64,000 nt of DNA from Brevibacillus reuszeri (GTDB taxonomy: Bacteria; Bacillota; Bacilli; Brevibacillales; Brevibacillaceae): contig NZ_LGIQ01000005.1 in assembly GCF_001187725.1 (NCBI RefSeq), positions 929,350 to 993,349 of the forward strand, written 5' to 3'. The translations under genes were made by a program, and so were the position numbers. The notes below the pieces were generated by a model, which was not told where the DNA came from, did no database searches, and worked only from the letters and a program-made list of their open reading frames with translations. Shown here piece after piece: positions 56,050-64,000 of the stretch. Every line of letters starts with the position of its first letter. Position 1 is the first letter of the stretch.

Positions 56050-56975
56050 TGAGTAGTGTTGTAAAGGTAACCATCCCAGCCAGTACAGCAAACCTGGGCC
56101 CAGGGTTTGATGCCTTGGGAATGGCGTTTCAGCTCTATTCGATCGTGGAAATGGCAGTAAGTGACAAAACGAAGATCGTGCTGGAAGGTAAGGAGCTGCA
56201 GGGCACACCCGCTGATAAAAGTAATCTGCTCTATCAGGTAGCAGCAGGATTATTTCAGGATGCGGGGCAGCCTGTACCCGAGCTCTCAATTCGTGCCGCG
56301 AGTGATGCTCCACTGACACGTGGCCTCGGAAGCAGTGCTGCTGCCATCGTAGGAGCTCTGGTTGCAGCGAATCACTTGGCAGGTGAGCCGTTTACCCGTG
56401 AACAATTATTTGCCAAAGCATCTCAGATGGAAGGCCATCCTGATAATGTCGGGGCATCCATGTTCGGTGGAATAGTGGTTGCAACGATGCCAGATCAGGA
56501 TGGGGCATCCATCCCTTATGTAAAACTTCCCGTTCCAAAAGGCTTGCAGACTCTTGTCGTTATTCCAGAGTTTCCGTTGTCAACCGAAAAAGCGCGAAAA
56601 GTATTGCCGCAGGTGTACAGTAAGCAGGATGTTGTATATAATGTTGGTCATAGCAGTTTGCTCGTTGCCGCGTTAGCGCAGGGCAGACTGGACCTGATGG
56701 GACAAGCGATGGCGGATCGATTGCATCAGCCATACCGCGCCGAGCTTGTACCTGGCTTAAAAGACATTCTGGACAATGCTACTGATCACGGAGCGGTAGG
56801 CGCTGCTTTGAGCGGTGCAGGACCCACGATTCTGTGCTTTTTCCAAACAGAGGAAGAAGCGGCCAGACTTCGTGAGTTCGTGGACAGGGTGATGAACGGA
56901 CACGACATATCGTACCGCATCATGATATTACAGCCGGACGAGCATGGCGTACAGGTAGAAATCCATCAGAGATAG
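56046..56975 (+). CDS. thrB: Homoserine kinase
   Basis: A GHMP kinase that makes O-phosphohomoserine. 309 residues: [17 protein letters not shown] at the N-terminus, the ATP-binding [16 protein letters not shown], and [17 protein letters not shown] near the end. The ATGATG at 56046 overlaps the thrC stop, so translation is coupled; pheA follows after 23 bases. Confidence 0.97.
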   Translation: MMSSVVKVTIPASTANLGPGFDALGMAFQLYSIVEMAVSDKTKIVLEGKELQGTPADKSNLLYQVAAGLFQDAGQPVPELSIRAASDAPLTRGLGSSAAAIVGALVAANHLAGEPFTREQLFAKASQMEGHPDNVGASMFGGIVVATMPDQDGASIPYVKLPVPKGLQTLVVIPEFPLSTEKARKVLPQVYSKQDVVYNVGHSSLLVAALAQGRLDLMGQAMADRLHQPYRAELVPGLKDILDNATDHGAVGAALSGAGPTILCFFQTEEEAARLREFVDRVMNGHDISYRIMILQPDEHGVQVEIHQR

Positions 56976-56998
56976 AGAAAGTGGATAGGAGTAACGCC

Positions 56999-57862
56999 AT
57001 GGAGAAGAAACTCGCTTATCTCGGACCACGAGGAACCTTTACGGAAGAAGCGGCTCGCGCTTTGACCGCAGGACAGAAGCTGTCACTCGTGCCGTATCCG
57101 AGCATTATCGAAGTGTTAAATGCTGTTGCCAAGGAAGAGGTTGCTTTTGGAGTCGTTCCAATGGAAAACTCGATCGAGGGAACCGTCAATTCGACGCTGG
57201 ATTGGCTCATTCATGAAGTAGATCTGCCGATTTTGGCGGAGCTTGCTCTGCCGATTACGCAAAATCTGCTTGTCGCCAAAAGAGAGCATTCACTTCCGTT
57301 ATCCGAAATAACAAAAGTGCTGTCACACCCGCAAGCGATCGCCCAAAGCCACAATTTTCTACGAGAAAATTTGCCTGGCGCCGCTATCGAGTATGTAAAC
57401 AGTACAGCGTTTGCTGCGCAAATGGTCAGTGAGAACCCGCAGGAGCCATGGGCTGCTGTTGGCACAAAACTGAATGTCGAGATTTATCCACTGGAATTTG
57501 CACAAGAACAAATTCAAGATTATTCGAATAACTACACACGGTTTGTTCTTGTGGGTCAAGAGCCTTTGGATATGCCGGCTTCTTCAAAAGAAAAAACAAC
57601 GATTTTGGTTAACTTGCCAGAAGATTTTCCAGGAGCGCTCTATCAAGTGCTGGCTGCTTTTGCGTGGAGGAAAGTCAACCTGTCGAGAATTGAATCACGC
57701 CCGACCAAAAAGGCGTTGGGAAGCTATTATTTCGTGATTGATATTGAGCAAAAAATGGATGATGTTCTGCTTCCAGGCGCTTTTGCAGAAATTGAAGCGA
57801 TTGGCTGTCAGGTGCGTCAGTTAGGCACCTATCCATTTTATTTGCAGCAAGCCAATTCTTAG
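56999..57862 (+). CDS. pheA: Prephenate dehydratase
   Basis: Converts prephenate to phenylpyruvate for phenylalanine. 287 residues: LAYLGPRGTFTEEAAR, VVPMENSIEGTVNSTLDWL, SHPQAIAQSHNFL, NNYTRFVLVG, and a C-terminal ACT domain (GALYQVLAAFAWRKVNLSRI, then ESRPTKKALGSYYFVIDIE) that binds phenylalanine. ATG 56999 follows ATAGGAG; the in-frame GTG at 56981 is less likely. It ends the amino-acid operon with a terminator. Confidence 0.96.
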   Translation: MEKKLAYLGPRGTFTEEAARALTAGQKLSLVPYPSIIEVLNAVAKEEVAFGVVPMENSIEGTVNSTLDWLIHEVDLPILAELALPITQNLLVAKREHSLPLSEITKVLSHPQAIAQSHNFLRENLPGAAIEYVNSTAFAAQMVSENPQEPWAAVGTKLNVEIYPLEFAQEQIQDYSNNYTRFVLVGQEPLDMPASSKEKTTILVNLPEDFPGALYQVLAAFAWRKVNLSRIESRPTKKALGSYYFVIDIEQKMDDVLLPGAFAEIEAIGCQVRQLGTYPFYLQQANS

Positions 57863-57878
57863 GAGTTGGCTTTTTTCT
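57850..57878 (+). terminator. Terminator after pheA
   Basis: AGCCAATTCT pairs imperfectly with AGTTGGCT around the stop codon, followed by TTTTTCTTTTT. Confidence 0.75.
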
Positions 57879-57936
57879 TTTTGTCGTTGCATTACCAACA
57901 AGGAATAGCCTCCAAGGAGCAAAAAGCCCATGGGTG

Positions 57937-57944
57937 CATACCAT
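57937..57944 (+). promoter_or_regulatory. Candidate SigE -10 for the safA-like gene
   Basis: CATACCAT resembles the SigE -10 CATACAAT; no convincing -35 is visible 14 bases upstream. safA is SigE-dependent in B. subtilis. Confidence 0.3.
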
Positions 57945-57976
57945 GGTAGGGAGTTTTACGCAAGGGAGGAGAAAGA

Positions 57977-59551
57977 GTGAGGATTCACGTAGTCCAAAAA
58001 GGCGACACGATGTGGAAGATCGCCAAAAAATATGGCGTCGATTACAAGGAACTGTTACGCCTGAACAATCAAATCAAAACTCCCGATACGATCTATCCTG
58101 GAGCGAGAATCAAGATTCCGGCGAAACGTGTGCCAGTACGACCTCAAGACAGACAAACACCTCACCCCATGAGTGAGGCCCCTTATGTAAAAGAGCGGCC
58201 GATCACCGAAGAAGGTCCAGAAGTCCCAGAACAGATTGAGCGCAGACCGATTGAACCAGAGGAAAAAGAGGAAGTGCGGATCGAATCCGAGCATGAGACG
58301 CGTCCTGCACTACCACCGACTACTCCACCACCACCGCCAACAACTCCACCACCGACTGCGCCACCCAAAGAGGAACCTGTTAAACCTGCGCCAACTGTCT
58401 CACCGGAATCGCTACCACCGCCTGTTCCATTGCCTCAACCAACAAAACCGATTGCACCACTACCAACAGCACCTTATGTTCCACCGAATGCCAACCTGCG
58501 TCAACAACCAGTCTTACCGCCAATGCCACAGGCGCTACCACCAATGCCACCGGCTCTACCACCAATTCCTCCTACCCGGGTAAGTCCTTATATTTATCAA
58601 CAACCAATGCCACCCAATATACCGAATGTACCGCCGATGCCGCCGTCACAAATCAGTCCTTTCCAACAGATGAGGCCACCTGCTTTGAATTGTCCGCCAT
58701 GCTATCCGCCGGTCCAGATTCAACCGACCCGGCCACCAAGTCAGGTACTCCCATGGCAGCAGATGCAGCCGCCGCCACAAGTGCGTCCAATGCCACCGAT
58801 GAAGCAGCCTCAACAGGTTCTTCCGTGGCAGCAGATGCAGCCGCCACCACAAGTGCTTCCAATGCCACCGATGAATCAGCCTCAACAGGTTCTTCCGTGG
58901 CAGCAGACCAAACCGCCACAACAGATAAGCCCGTTTCCGTTTCCGCCAACGAAGCCACCTTCGCAGGTACGTCCAACTTACTCACCGCCACCAGTGAGTC
59001 CATCCCAAAAGACCAAACCTAGCCGACCTACTCCGTGCCCGCCTGGAACAGCACCTTTGAGGAGGCCGTCGCCAACCGAACCATTGGTGTCACCAGAATT
59101 CATGCCGCCACCTGGAATTGGGCCTATGCTGCCATTCCCACCACCGTTTCCACCACCATTCCCGCCACCATTCCCGCCACCATTCCCGCCACCGTTTCCA
59201 CCGCCGTTTCCACCACCATTCCCGCCACCGTTTCCACCACCATTCCCACCACCAATGCCAATGCCATGCCCGCCAATGCCGATGCCATGTCCACCAATGC
59301 CAATGCCATGCCCACCCAAGCCACTTAAACGACGTCGTACAAAAAGACAGAGTTGTCCAGAGATCGTAGAATCGTCATCGTCATGCGATTGTCCTCCGGA
59401 AGAATTCGCAAGCAAATACACGACTAGCCGAGGTCCTCAGCCATTTCGCAACAACATGATGTTTCCACCTTCTCCGTGCATGTCTTCCATGCCTGAAAAA
59501 GGGGTATGGCCGAATTGGGGAGATGGACATGATGAATCCTCTTCTTACTGA
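57977..59551 (+). CDS. safA: SafA-like LysM and proline-rich spore coat protein
   Basis: 524 residues. The N-terminal LysM domain (residues 2-49, VVQKGDTMWKIAKKYGVDYK through YPGARIKIP) should bind the cortex or coat interface. A Glu-rich linker follows, then ~300 residues of Pro-rich repeats: three 24-residue QVLPWQQ units, ten FPPP units and three PMPMPCP units. The tail has two Cys-rich pieces (SSSCDCPPEE, PSPCMSSMPE). The family call rests on architecture and on the pheA-to-bofC location. GTG 57977 follows GGGAGGA. A CotS-like gene follows after 11 bases. Confidence 0.75.
   Translation: MRIHVVQKGDTMWKIAKKYGVDYKELLRLNNQIKTPDTIYPGARIKIPAKRVPVRPQDRQTPHPMSEAPYVKERPITEEGPEVPEQIERRPIEPEEKEEVRIESEHETRPALPPTTPPPPPTTPPPTAPPKEEPVKPAPTVSPESLPPPVPLPQPTKPIAPLPTAPYVPPNANLRQQPVLPPMPQALPPMPPALPPIPPTRVSPYIYQQPMPPNIPNVPPMPPSQISPFQQMRPPALNCPPCYPPVQIQPTRPPSQVLPWQQMQPPPQVRPMPPMKQPQQVLPWQQMQPPPQVLPMPPMNQPQQVLPWQQTKPPQQISPFPFPPTKPPSQVRPTYSPPPVSPSQKTKPSRPTPCPPGTAPLRRPSPTEPLVSPEFMPPPGIGPMLPFPPPFPPPFPPPFPPPFPPPFPPPFPPPFPPPFPPPFPPPMPMPCPPMPMPCPPMPMPCPPKPLKRRRTKRQSCPEIVESSSSCDCPPEEFASKYTTSRGPQPFRNNMMFPPSPCMSSMPEKGVWPNWGDGHDESSSY
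58742..58957 (+). repeat. Three 72-base repeats in the safA-like gene
   Basis: Units start at 58742, 58814 and 58886, each coding for QVLPWQQ followed by a Pro/Gln/Met-rich stretch; the first two are nearly identical at DNA level, the third diverges after QQ. Confidence 0.85.
59135..59317 (+). repeat. FPPP (12-base) and PMPMPCP (21-base) tandem repeats
   Basis: Ten consecutive FPPP codon units (59135-59254), then three 21-base units coding for a Met-Pro-Cys heptad (59255-59317). Codon choice within units varies (CCA/CCG, TTC/TTT), so the DNA is not perfectly repeated. Confidence 0.9.
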
Positions 59552-59562
59552 AAGGGACGGAT

Positions 59563-60591
59563 ATGAACAAGGGACTCATATCTTCACTTGAAAAAGCGTT
59601 TCGCTGTCAGATTCACGGGGTAAAACCAAAGCGAAATGTGAATCTGCTGAAGACGGACCGGGGCCATTGGATCATCAAGGGGTATAAACAGCTGGATAAG
59701 GCAGTGTGGGTTACCGAGCTGGCAGATGCTTTGAGACAAAAGGGATTTCTGCACACCGTTCATTATGTACCGGATGAGACAGGAGCAAAAATTTTCCCCT
59801 ATGAGAATCAGTATTACACGATCATGAAAATGATTGACGGACAGGAAGCTGATAACGGCTCGTTGTTCGATGTGAAAAAAACAGCGGAGACTCTGGCGCG
59901 ATTTCACGTGGCAGCACAGGGCTTTCCTGTCGCACAATCATATGCTTATGAAGGCAAGCTGGCTTTACTCGACAAATGGGAGAGCCGGTTAGAGTATTTC
60001 GAGAGGCTGACGTGGTCTATCGAGCAAAATGGCCCCCAAAACAAGCTGGAACAGATCATTGAACAGATGTCTGGAGCCGTGATTCGCGATGGGCAAGAAA
60101 TTCTTCAATCAGCCTACAAGCTGCCGCTTACCCCGGAATTGTTTGGGGCAATGGAACGGGGCACACTTGCTCATCGGGACGTAGCGAGTCACAATTTCCT
60201 GATCACACAAAAAGGAAACTGCTATTTAATTGATCTGGATACAGTGGGTCATGACCTGCAGCTTGTGGATTTGGTCCAACTGATGTCGCGTATGCTTTTG
60301 TTGCAAGACTATCGAATGGATTCATTCGTCGAGGCAATGGAAGCCTATAGCAATATCAATTATTTGAGTGATACGCAAATATGGGCCGTTCATCAGCTGC
60401 TCCGTTACCCCGATAATTTTTTGCGTGAAGTAACGGGGCTGTACAGCAATCGCCCGGGCTATCATACACGTGGAGTTTTGCAGCTGCTTCAAATGGAGGG
60501 ACGGCTCCACCAAAATCGGCAAAGCTTTTTGGATGCAGGTGAACGAATTTTTCAACGTTCGCCGTGGGGTCATTACCACTTTGTGGGATGA
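59563..60591 (+). CDS. CotS-family spore coat kinase-like protein
   Basis: 342 residues with a kinase-like fold that keeps the catalytic residues: GTLAHRDVASHNFLI (HxD...N) and YLIDLDTVGHDLQLVDL (DxD metal loop), unlike the two relatives at 17668 and 18653. HWIIKGYKQLDK carries the likely ATP lysine. It could be an active small-molecule or protein kinase of the coat. GAAAGGGA precedes the ATG. It directly follows the safA-like gene and shares a bidirectional terminator with the convergent cpdB-like gene. Confidence 0.82.
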   Translation: MNKGLISSLEKAFRCQIHGVKPKRNVNLLKTDRGHWIIKGYKQLDKAVWVTELADALRQKGFLHTVHYVPDETGAKIFPYENQYYTIMKMIDGQEADNGSLFDVKKTAETLARFHVAAQGFPVAQSYAYEGKLALLDKWESRLEYFERLTWSIEQNGPQNKLEQIIEQMSGAVIRDGQEILQSAYKLPLTPELFGAMERGTLAHRDVASHNFLITQKGNCYLIDLDTVGHDLQLVDLVQLMSRMLLLQDYRMDSFVEAMEAYSNINYLSDTQIWAVHQLLRYPDNFLREVTGLYSNRPGYHTRGVLQLLQMEGRLHQNRQSFLDAGERIFQRSPWGHYHFVG

Positions 60592-60623
60592 AACGATGAT
60601 CGTGTATATTACGCAAAAGTCAA

Positions 60624-60658
60624 AAAAACATCCCTCAACAAATCGAGGGATGTTTTTC
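60624..60658. terminator. Bidirectional terminator between cotS-like and cpdB-like genes
   Basis: AAAACATCCCTC (60625-60636) pairs with GAGGGATGTTTT (60645-60656), flanked by A-run and T-run so that it works on both strands. Confidence 0.92.
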
Positions 60659-60663
60659 CGTGT

Positions 60664-62652
60664 TTATTTGGAAGCTGGTTTGGAAAGATCGATAGCGAAT
60701 TTGGCGAAGCCGTTTTCCAATACGCTGATAAATTTCATGTTGGACATTTTTTCAGCGAATGGTTTTGCATCAGGAGAAGAAGTAAATGTTACATTTACTT
60801 TTTCTTTCACCGGGGTAAATTTCCAGTTATTATCAGCTGCCGGGTTAATATCTTTTTGGTCCAGGATGTAGTCGATTACAACTTGGCGGTTTTCATCTGG
60901 AGAGTCGATCACGATGTTTGAGCCATCCAGTCCAGGGAAGGAGCCGCCGCCGCTTGCACGGTAGTTGTTTGTAACTACAATAAATTTATCTTCTGCTTTT
61001 ACTGCTTTACCATTGAAGGACAGGTTTTTGATCCGGTTTGCATCTTTGTTAGCGAGCGTGCCGTCAATCGCATATTTGGATGGCTGGGTTACGTCGATTT
61101 CATAAGTAACGCCATCAATTACGTCAAAGTTGTACGTAGGGAATGCTTCGTTAACAAGCTGTTGCTCTTCGGATTTTTTCACGTCGATCTGATTGAATTG
61201 ACCAGCAGAGCGCTCCAGCCACTCTTTCAAAGTAGAACCGTTGATCAGAACTGCTTTGAGTGTGTTTGGATAGATGTACAGGTCAGAAACGTTTTTGATC
61301 GCGATGGTGCCAGCAGGAATGTTGGTGTAGTAGCTTGCGCCGTTACGTCCGCCTGCTTTGAATGGTGCACCTGCAGAAAGAACAGGGATGCCATCATATT
61401 CGGTACCTTTGATGTTTTTCTCTACGAACCATTTTTGTGCATTGGTTACGATTTGGATGGATGGATCATCTTGAACCAGTGCAAAGTAGCTGAAGATCGG
61501 AGAAGATGTTTTTCCTACAGCAGAGCGAACCCACTCAACAGTGTGGTCGTGATCTTCTTTTACAGCATTCAGGATGGATTGATCTGCGTCTGCGAGAGAA
61601 GCTTTATTCGCTTTATCGTAGATCGGAATCGCTTTGGTAGTTGATTCAGCTACTTTCCATTTTCCGTTTTCTTGTGTCAACGTGAGGTCAATCACGCCGA
61701 GGTTGTTGCCCCAGTAGCCAGGCATGACAGCAGGCTTGCCGTTGATGGTTCCTTTTTCGCTATCAACGCCAGGGATGTTTTCAAAACCAGGACCTGGGAA
61801 TACGAGGTGGGAGTGACCGAACAAGATAGCGTCAATTCCATCGATTTTGCTCAATTGATAGCTCGCATTTTCCAAATTGGCAGCGTTTTCAACTGGGCCG
61901 AGACCAGAGTGAGGTACAGCGATAATGAGGTCTGCGCCTTTTTGCTTCATCTCAGGAATGAACTTTTTAGCAGTTTCCACGATATCTTTTGTAATGACTT
62001 TGCCTTCCAGATTCGCTTTGTCCCACTGCATGATTTGTGGAGGAACAAAACCGATAACGCCAACCTTCAGGGTTACTTCCTTGCCGCTTTCGTCCTTGAA
62101 TTTGCGCTCAAGAATTTGGTAAGGGGTGAACAGGTTTTTGTCGTTGTTCGGGTTGTTGTCTTTGTCATCAATATACACGTTGGAGTTGATATACGGGAAT
62201 TTCGCGCCTTTAAGGCTGCGATCCAGATGCTCCAAGCCAAAGTTGAACTCATGGTTTCCGATATTGCCAACGTCGTAATTCAGGAGGTTCATCGCTTTGT
62301 ATACTGGGTGCGTTTCGCCGTCTTTCAAAGGGTCGATTTTCGCAACGTAGTCACCGAGCGGGTTACCTTGGAGCAGGTCTCCGTTGTCGATCAGGATGCT
62401 GTTTTTTGCTTCTTCACGAGCTTTTTTGATCAGGGTAGCTGTTTTAGCAAGACCAAATTCGTCAGTAGACTTGTCTTGATAGTAGTCATAGTTGACGATG
62501 TTAGTGTGGATGTCAGTAGTTTCCAACAGGCGGAGCTTAAGAGTGGAGCTGGTTGCAGCGCTTACAGGAGTAAGTGGGAAAGAAATGGCGCTAACAACCA
62601 AAGAGCTGCTGAGTAAAAACGCAGTCAGCATTTGCTTGTTCTTCTTTGTCAT
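60664..62652 (-). CDS. cpdB: Secreted 2',3'-cyclic-nucleotide phosphodiesterase/3'-nucleotidase
   Basis: 662 residues of the CpdB/YfkN family. A signal peptide (MTKKNKQMLTAFLLSSSLVV, ending VSA-A) is followed by the metallophosphatase core LLETTDIHTNIVNYDYY, IDNGDLLQGNPLGDY, IGNHEFNFG and ILFGHSHLVFPG, and the C-terminal 5'-nucleotidase domain. TDIHTNI and NYDYY are typical of CpdB rather than UshA. No wall-sorting signal is seen. The start at 62652 has GGAGG 11 bases upstream; ATGs at 62661 and 62694 are less well placed. Confidence 0.9.
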   Translation of the reverse strand: MTKKNKQMLTAFLLSSSLVVSAISFPLTPVSAATSSTLKLRLLETTDIHTNIVNYDYYQDKSTDEFGLAKTATLIKKAREEAKNSILIDNGDLLQGNPLGDYVAKIDPLKDGETHPVYKAMNLLNYDVGNIGNHEFNFGLEHLDRSLKGAKFPYINSNVYIDDKDNNPNNDKNLFTPYQILERKFKDESGKEVTLKVGVIGFVPPQIMQWDKANLEGKVITKDIVETAKKFIPEMKQKGADLIIAVPHSGLGPVENAANLENASYQLSKIDGIDAILFGHSHLVFPGPGFENIPGVDSEKGTINGKPAVMPGYWGNNLGVIDLTLTQENGKWKVAESTTKAIPIYDKANKASLADADQSILNAVKEDHDHTVEWVRSAVGKTSSPIFSYFALVQDDPSIQIVTNAQKWFVEKNIKGTEYDGIPVLSAGAPFKAGGRNGASYYTNIPAGTIAIKNVSDLYIYPNTLKAVLINGSTLKEWLERSAGQFNQIDVKKSEEQQLVNEAFPTYNFDVIDGVTYEIDVTQPSKYAIDGTLANKDANRIKNLSFNGKAVKAEDKFIVVTNNYRASGGGSFPGLDGSNIVIDSPDENRQVVIDYILDQKDINPAADNNWKFTPVKEKVNVTFTSSPDAKPFAEKMSNMKFISVLENGFAKFAIDLSKPASK

Positions 62653-62837
62653 GTTTTGCATAACCTCCATAAGTTTAACAATAATGCCATGCAAAATAAG
62701 TTTATCACTAGAATAGTATAATTGGTAGATAGTCCCTTGAAATATGTCGTAAATTACGAATCTTGAGAGAGCAGGGTATGGTCCCCTTCATTCCTGGAGA
62801 GAATAGGAAAAAAGAAAGAGAAGGGGTTCATCGAAAT

Positions 62838-63416
62838 ATGGAAATAAATAGAAGATGGATGGTGTATACTTCGTGGGCACTAGCCCTCCTGGCTGGTTTG
62901 GTTGCGGGGTTTTTTATAGCAGATGCCAGCAAGGAAACAGGGCCACTGCGACAATGGTTTGCCACTGGCTCAAGCAGGTCTGTGGATGTAGCAGGTAAGC
63001 CTTACAAGCTTGTTCTTACACGGACGTATTTGTGCGGAGTAAGAGATGAGGAGCATAAGCCGACAAGTCTTACCCATTTAGCGGAGACGATGGTAGACTA
63101 CAAAGGTTGGGAGATCGTATCTGTTGACTCCTCAAAAATGATCCTGATGAAACGTGAGCAGGATATTTCACCGGCATGTAAAGCCAATGGGCATTTTGGA
63201 ATATCTGCAGACGGTATGCTGACACTGTTTCATGGGTTGCCATCTGAACAAGAGGTTGTTCAAACCTTTTATCGAATCAATACAGCAAAAATGGAGGCCA
63301 GACTCTCTAAAGACGATGTGGAGAATCTGAAGCGCGGAATTCGTGTGCGCGATTTGGCTGAGTATAATAGCATTTTGTCTACGTATGGAGAATTTCAATT
63401 AAATGATGACTACTAG
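62838..63416 (+). CDS. bofC: BofC, intercompartmental sporulation signalling
   Basis: 192 residues: an N-terminal signal anchor (WALALLAGLVAGFFIADA), and a C-terminal BofC domain (DGMLTLFHGLPSEQEVVQTF, then LKRGIRVRDLAEYNSILSTY). In B. subtilis BofC is exported from the forespore and slows SpoIVB-dependent pro-SigK processing, linking it to spoIVFA/FB at 43147-44755. ATG 62838 is chosen because it starts just before the hydrophobic segment; a TTG at 62763 would add 25 residues. Confidence 0.85.
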   Translation: MEINRRWMVYTSWALALLAGLVAGFFIADASKETGPLRQWFATGSSRSVDVAGKPYKLVLTRTYLCGVRDEEHKPTSLTHLAETMVDYKGWEIVSVDSSKMILMKREQDISPACKANGHFGISADGMLTLFHGLPSEQEVVQTFYRINTAKMEARLSKDDVENLKRGIRVRDLAEYNSILSTYGEFQLNDDY

Positions 63417-63441
63417 GCTGCCCCGATTGAGGCAGCCTTTA
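63417..63441. terminator. Hairpin between bofC and the convergent gene
   Basis: GGCTGCC (63417-63423) pairs with GGCAGCC (63431-63437) followed by TTTATTC; it follows the bofC stop directly and overlaps only the edge of the minus-strand gene. Confidence 0.75.
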
Positions 63442-64000
63442 TTCTTTCAAGTCAATCGAAGTAATTCGCCAGCGCTCCCATGGAGAGAAACGGCGCAGAG
63501 TAAATGTCCAACGCTCTCTTTGATTGCCGTCATTTTTCGTGAAATAGTCGATATGAACAGGTACTTCTACCAGAAAGGGACCGCGTTCATCGGATGGAAT
63601 CACAACCTCCGAATTTTTTACGGATGCGATCGACTGAAGCTTTTGCGGCAAGGTGAACCCATCAGTGGCCATGCGCATCGTATGCTCGTCGTGTTCGTGC
63701 AGGGCTGTGAGAAAATACTCAATCAGCTCTTCTGGCGGTGCACCGCTAATGGTGCTTGCCAAGGCACCTGATGCCTTCAGGATCATAAGACTGTGGCTAG
63801 GGTCTGGCTCCCTGCGTCGATGAGTGGAGCTGCCAAAAAAGTGAATACAAAAATGCCCGGGAAAATCATTGTCTTTAATGGCTCCGGCACCATGTGGCAT
63901 GCCGTGCATAGATGCGGCATAGTACAGCCCATCTACTTCTACGAGAATCGCTCGCCGCTTCCAGCTCCATTTGCCTTGGTAAATGTGTTTCATAATCCGC
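63439..64000 (-). CDS. Uncharacterised protein, probably entering from the right edge
   Basis: At least 184 residues are visible. HGMPHGAGAIKDNDFPGHFCIHFFGSS (in pieces: MHGMPHGAG, FPGHFCIHFFGSSTH) with PDPSHSLMILKASGAL resembles a conserved module in uncharacterised cell-wall-associated Firmicutes proteins with His/Cys-rich motifs, followed by a C-terminal beta-rich domain (~90-184). An ATG lies at 63993 but only seven bases precede it and no ribosome binding site can be seen, so the gene probably starts beyond the window. I do not recognise a function. Confidence 0.6.
   Translation of the reverse strand, partial: RIMKHIYQGKWSWKRRAILVEVDGLYYAASMHGMPHGAGAIKDNDFPGHFCIHFFGSSTHRRREPDPSHSLMILKASGALASTISGAPPEELIEYFLTALHEHDEHTMRMATDGFTLPQKLQSIASVKNSEVVIPSDERGPFLVEVPVHIDYFTKNDGNQRERWTFTLRRFSPWERWRITSIDLKE

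Noticed and set aside
58742..59317. Possible CRISPR-like array
   Set aside because: Repeats are in-frame coding units without unique spacers, and no cas genes are present.
58690..59370. Alternative-frame Ala/Ser/Thr- or His-rich repetitive open frames in the safA-like gene
   Set aside because: They arise because the tandem DNA repeats keep all frames open; only the frame with the LysM domain has a start site and coherent architecture.
61672..62616. 314-codon plus-strand open frame opposite the cpdB-like gene
   Set aside because: Antisense shadow of the metallophosphatase core, which has all expected motifs on the minus strand.

Overview
The window reads as a chromosomal segment of an endospore-forming, low-to-mid GC Gram-positive bacterium, most likely a Brevibacillus or a close member of Paenibacillaceae. 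Reasons: strong AGGAGG-type ribosome binding sites, frequent GTG/TTG starts, many sporulation genes (spoVID, CotS/YsxE kinase-like coat proteins, spoIIB-like, spoIVFA/FB, spo0B, safA-like, bofC), a T-box before valS, and a gene order that largely follows the Bacillus subtilis hemA-to-bofC region with lineage-specific insertions. The genus is an inference from protein flavour and gene order; no database was searched.

Layout. 1-6049: heme operon hemA(partial)-hemX-hemC-hemD-hemB-hemL, closed by a terminator. 6168-12514: accessory genes (GyrI-like effector-binding protein, a very basic HipA-like kinase, an alpha/beta hydrolase, a secreted UshA-type phosphatase with an SLH-like N-terminus, and a PadR-DUF1700-DUF4097 cassette). 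12656-16067: second heme operon hemE-hemH-hemY. 16158-19648: spore coat genes spoVID and two CotS/YsxE-type genes. 19773-23954: a small membrane protein gene on the minus strand, then a partner-switching set (membrane PP2C phosphatase, HATPase kinase, STAS antagonist). 23963-29774: T-box-controlled valS, then folC and murC. 29854-30924: a fabH with a FapR-type operator. 31073-34712: prepilin peptidase, spoIIB-like gene, DUF4321, maf, radC.

34750-42541: cell shape and division block mreB-mreC-mreD-PBP2-minC-minD-rodA. 42776: cold-shock protein. 43147-44755: spoIVFA-spoIVFB. A GNAT/AAC(6')-like gene sits on the minus strand at 44757-45299. 45425-50699: rng, the L21 leader with rplU-prp-rpmA, spo0B, obgE and a PilZ-like gene. 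50815-52642: DUF1641 gene and type II NADH dehydrogenase behind two Rex-like sites. 52770-52928: a previously unlisted small minus-strand ORF. 53112-57862: pheB-hom-thrC-thrB-pheA. 57977-60591: safA-like and CotS-like genes. 60664-62652 (minus): a 2',3'-cyclic nucleotide phosphodiesterase. 62838-63416: bofC. 63439-64000 (minus): the end of an uncharacterised gene.

The genes combine housekeeping modules (coproporphyrin-type heme synthesis, aminoacylation, folate, peptidoglycan, cell shape, translation, Thr/Phe synthesis) with sporulation modules. The observations most worth following are four tandem ~48-residue repeats inserted in PBP2, the sigma-factor-less partner-switching locus with a SigB-like promoter, the extremely basic HipA-like kinase, the tandem Rex-like sites, the FapR box before a stand-alone fabH, and two small ORFs with excellent ribosome binding sites.
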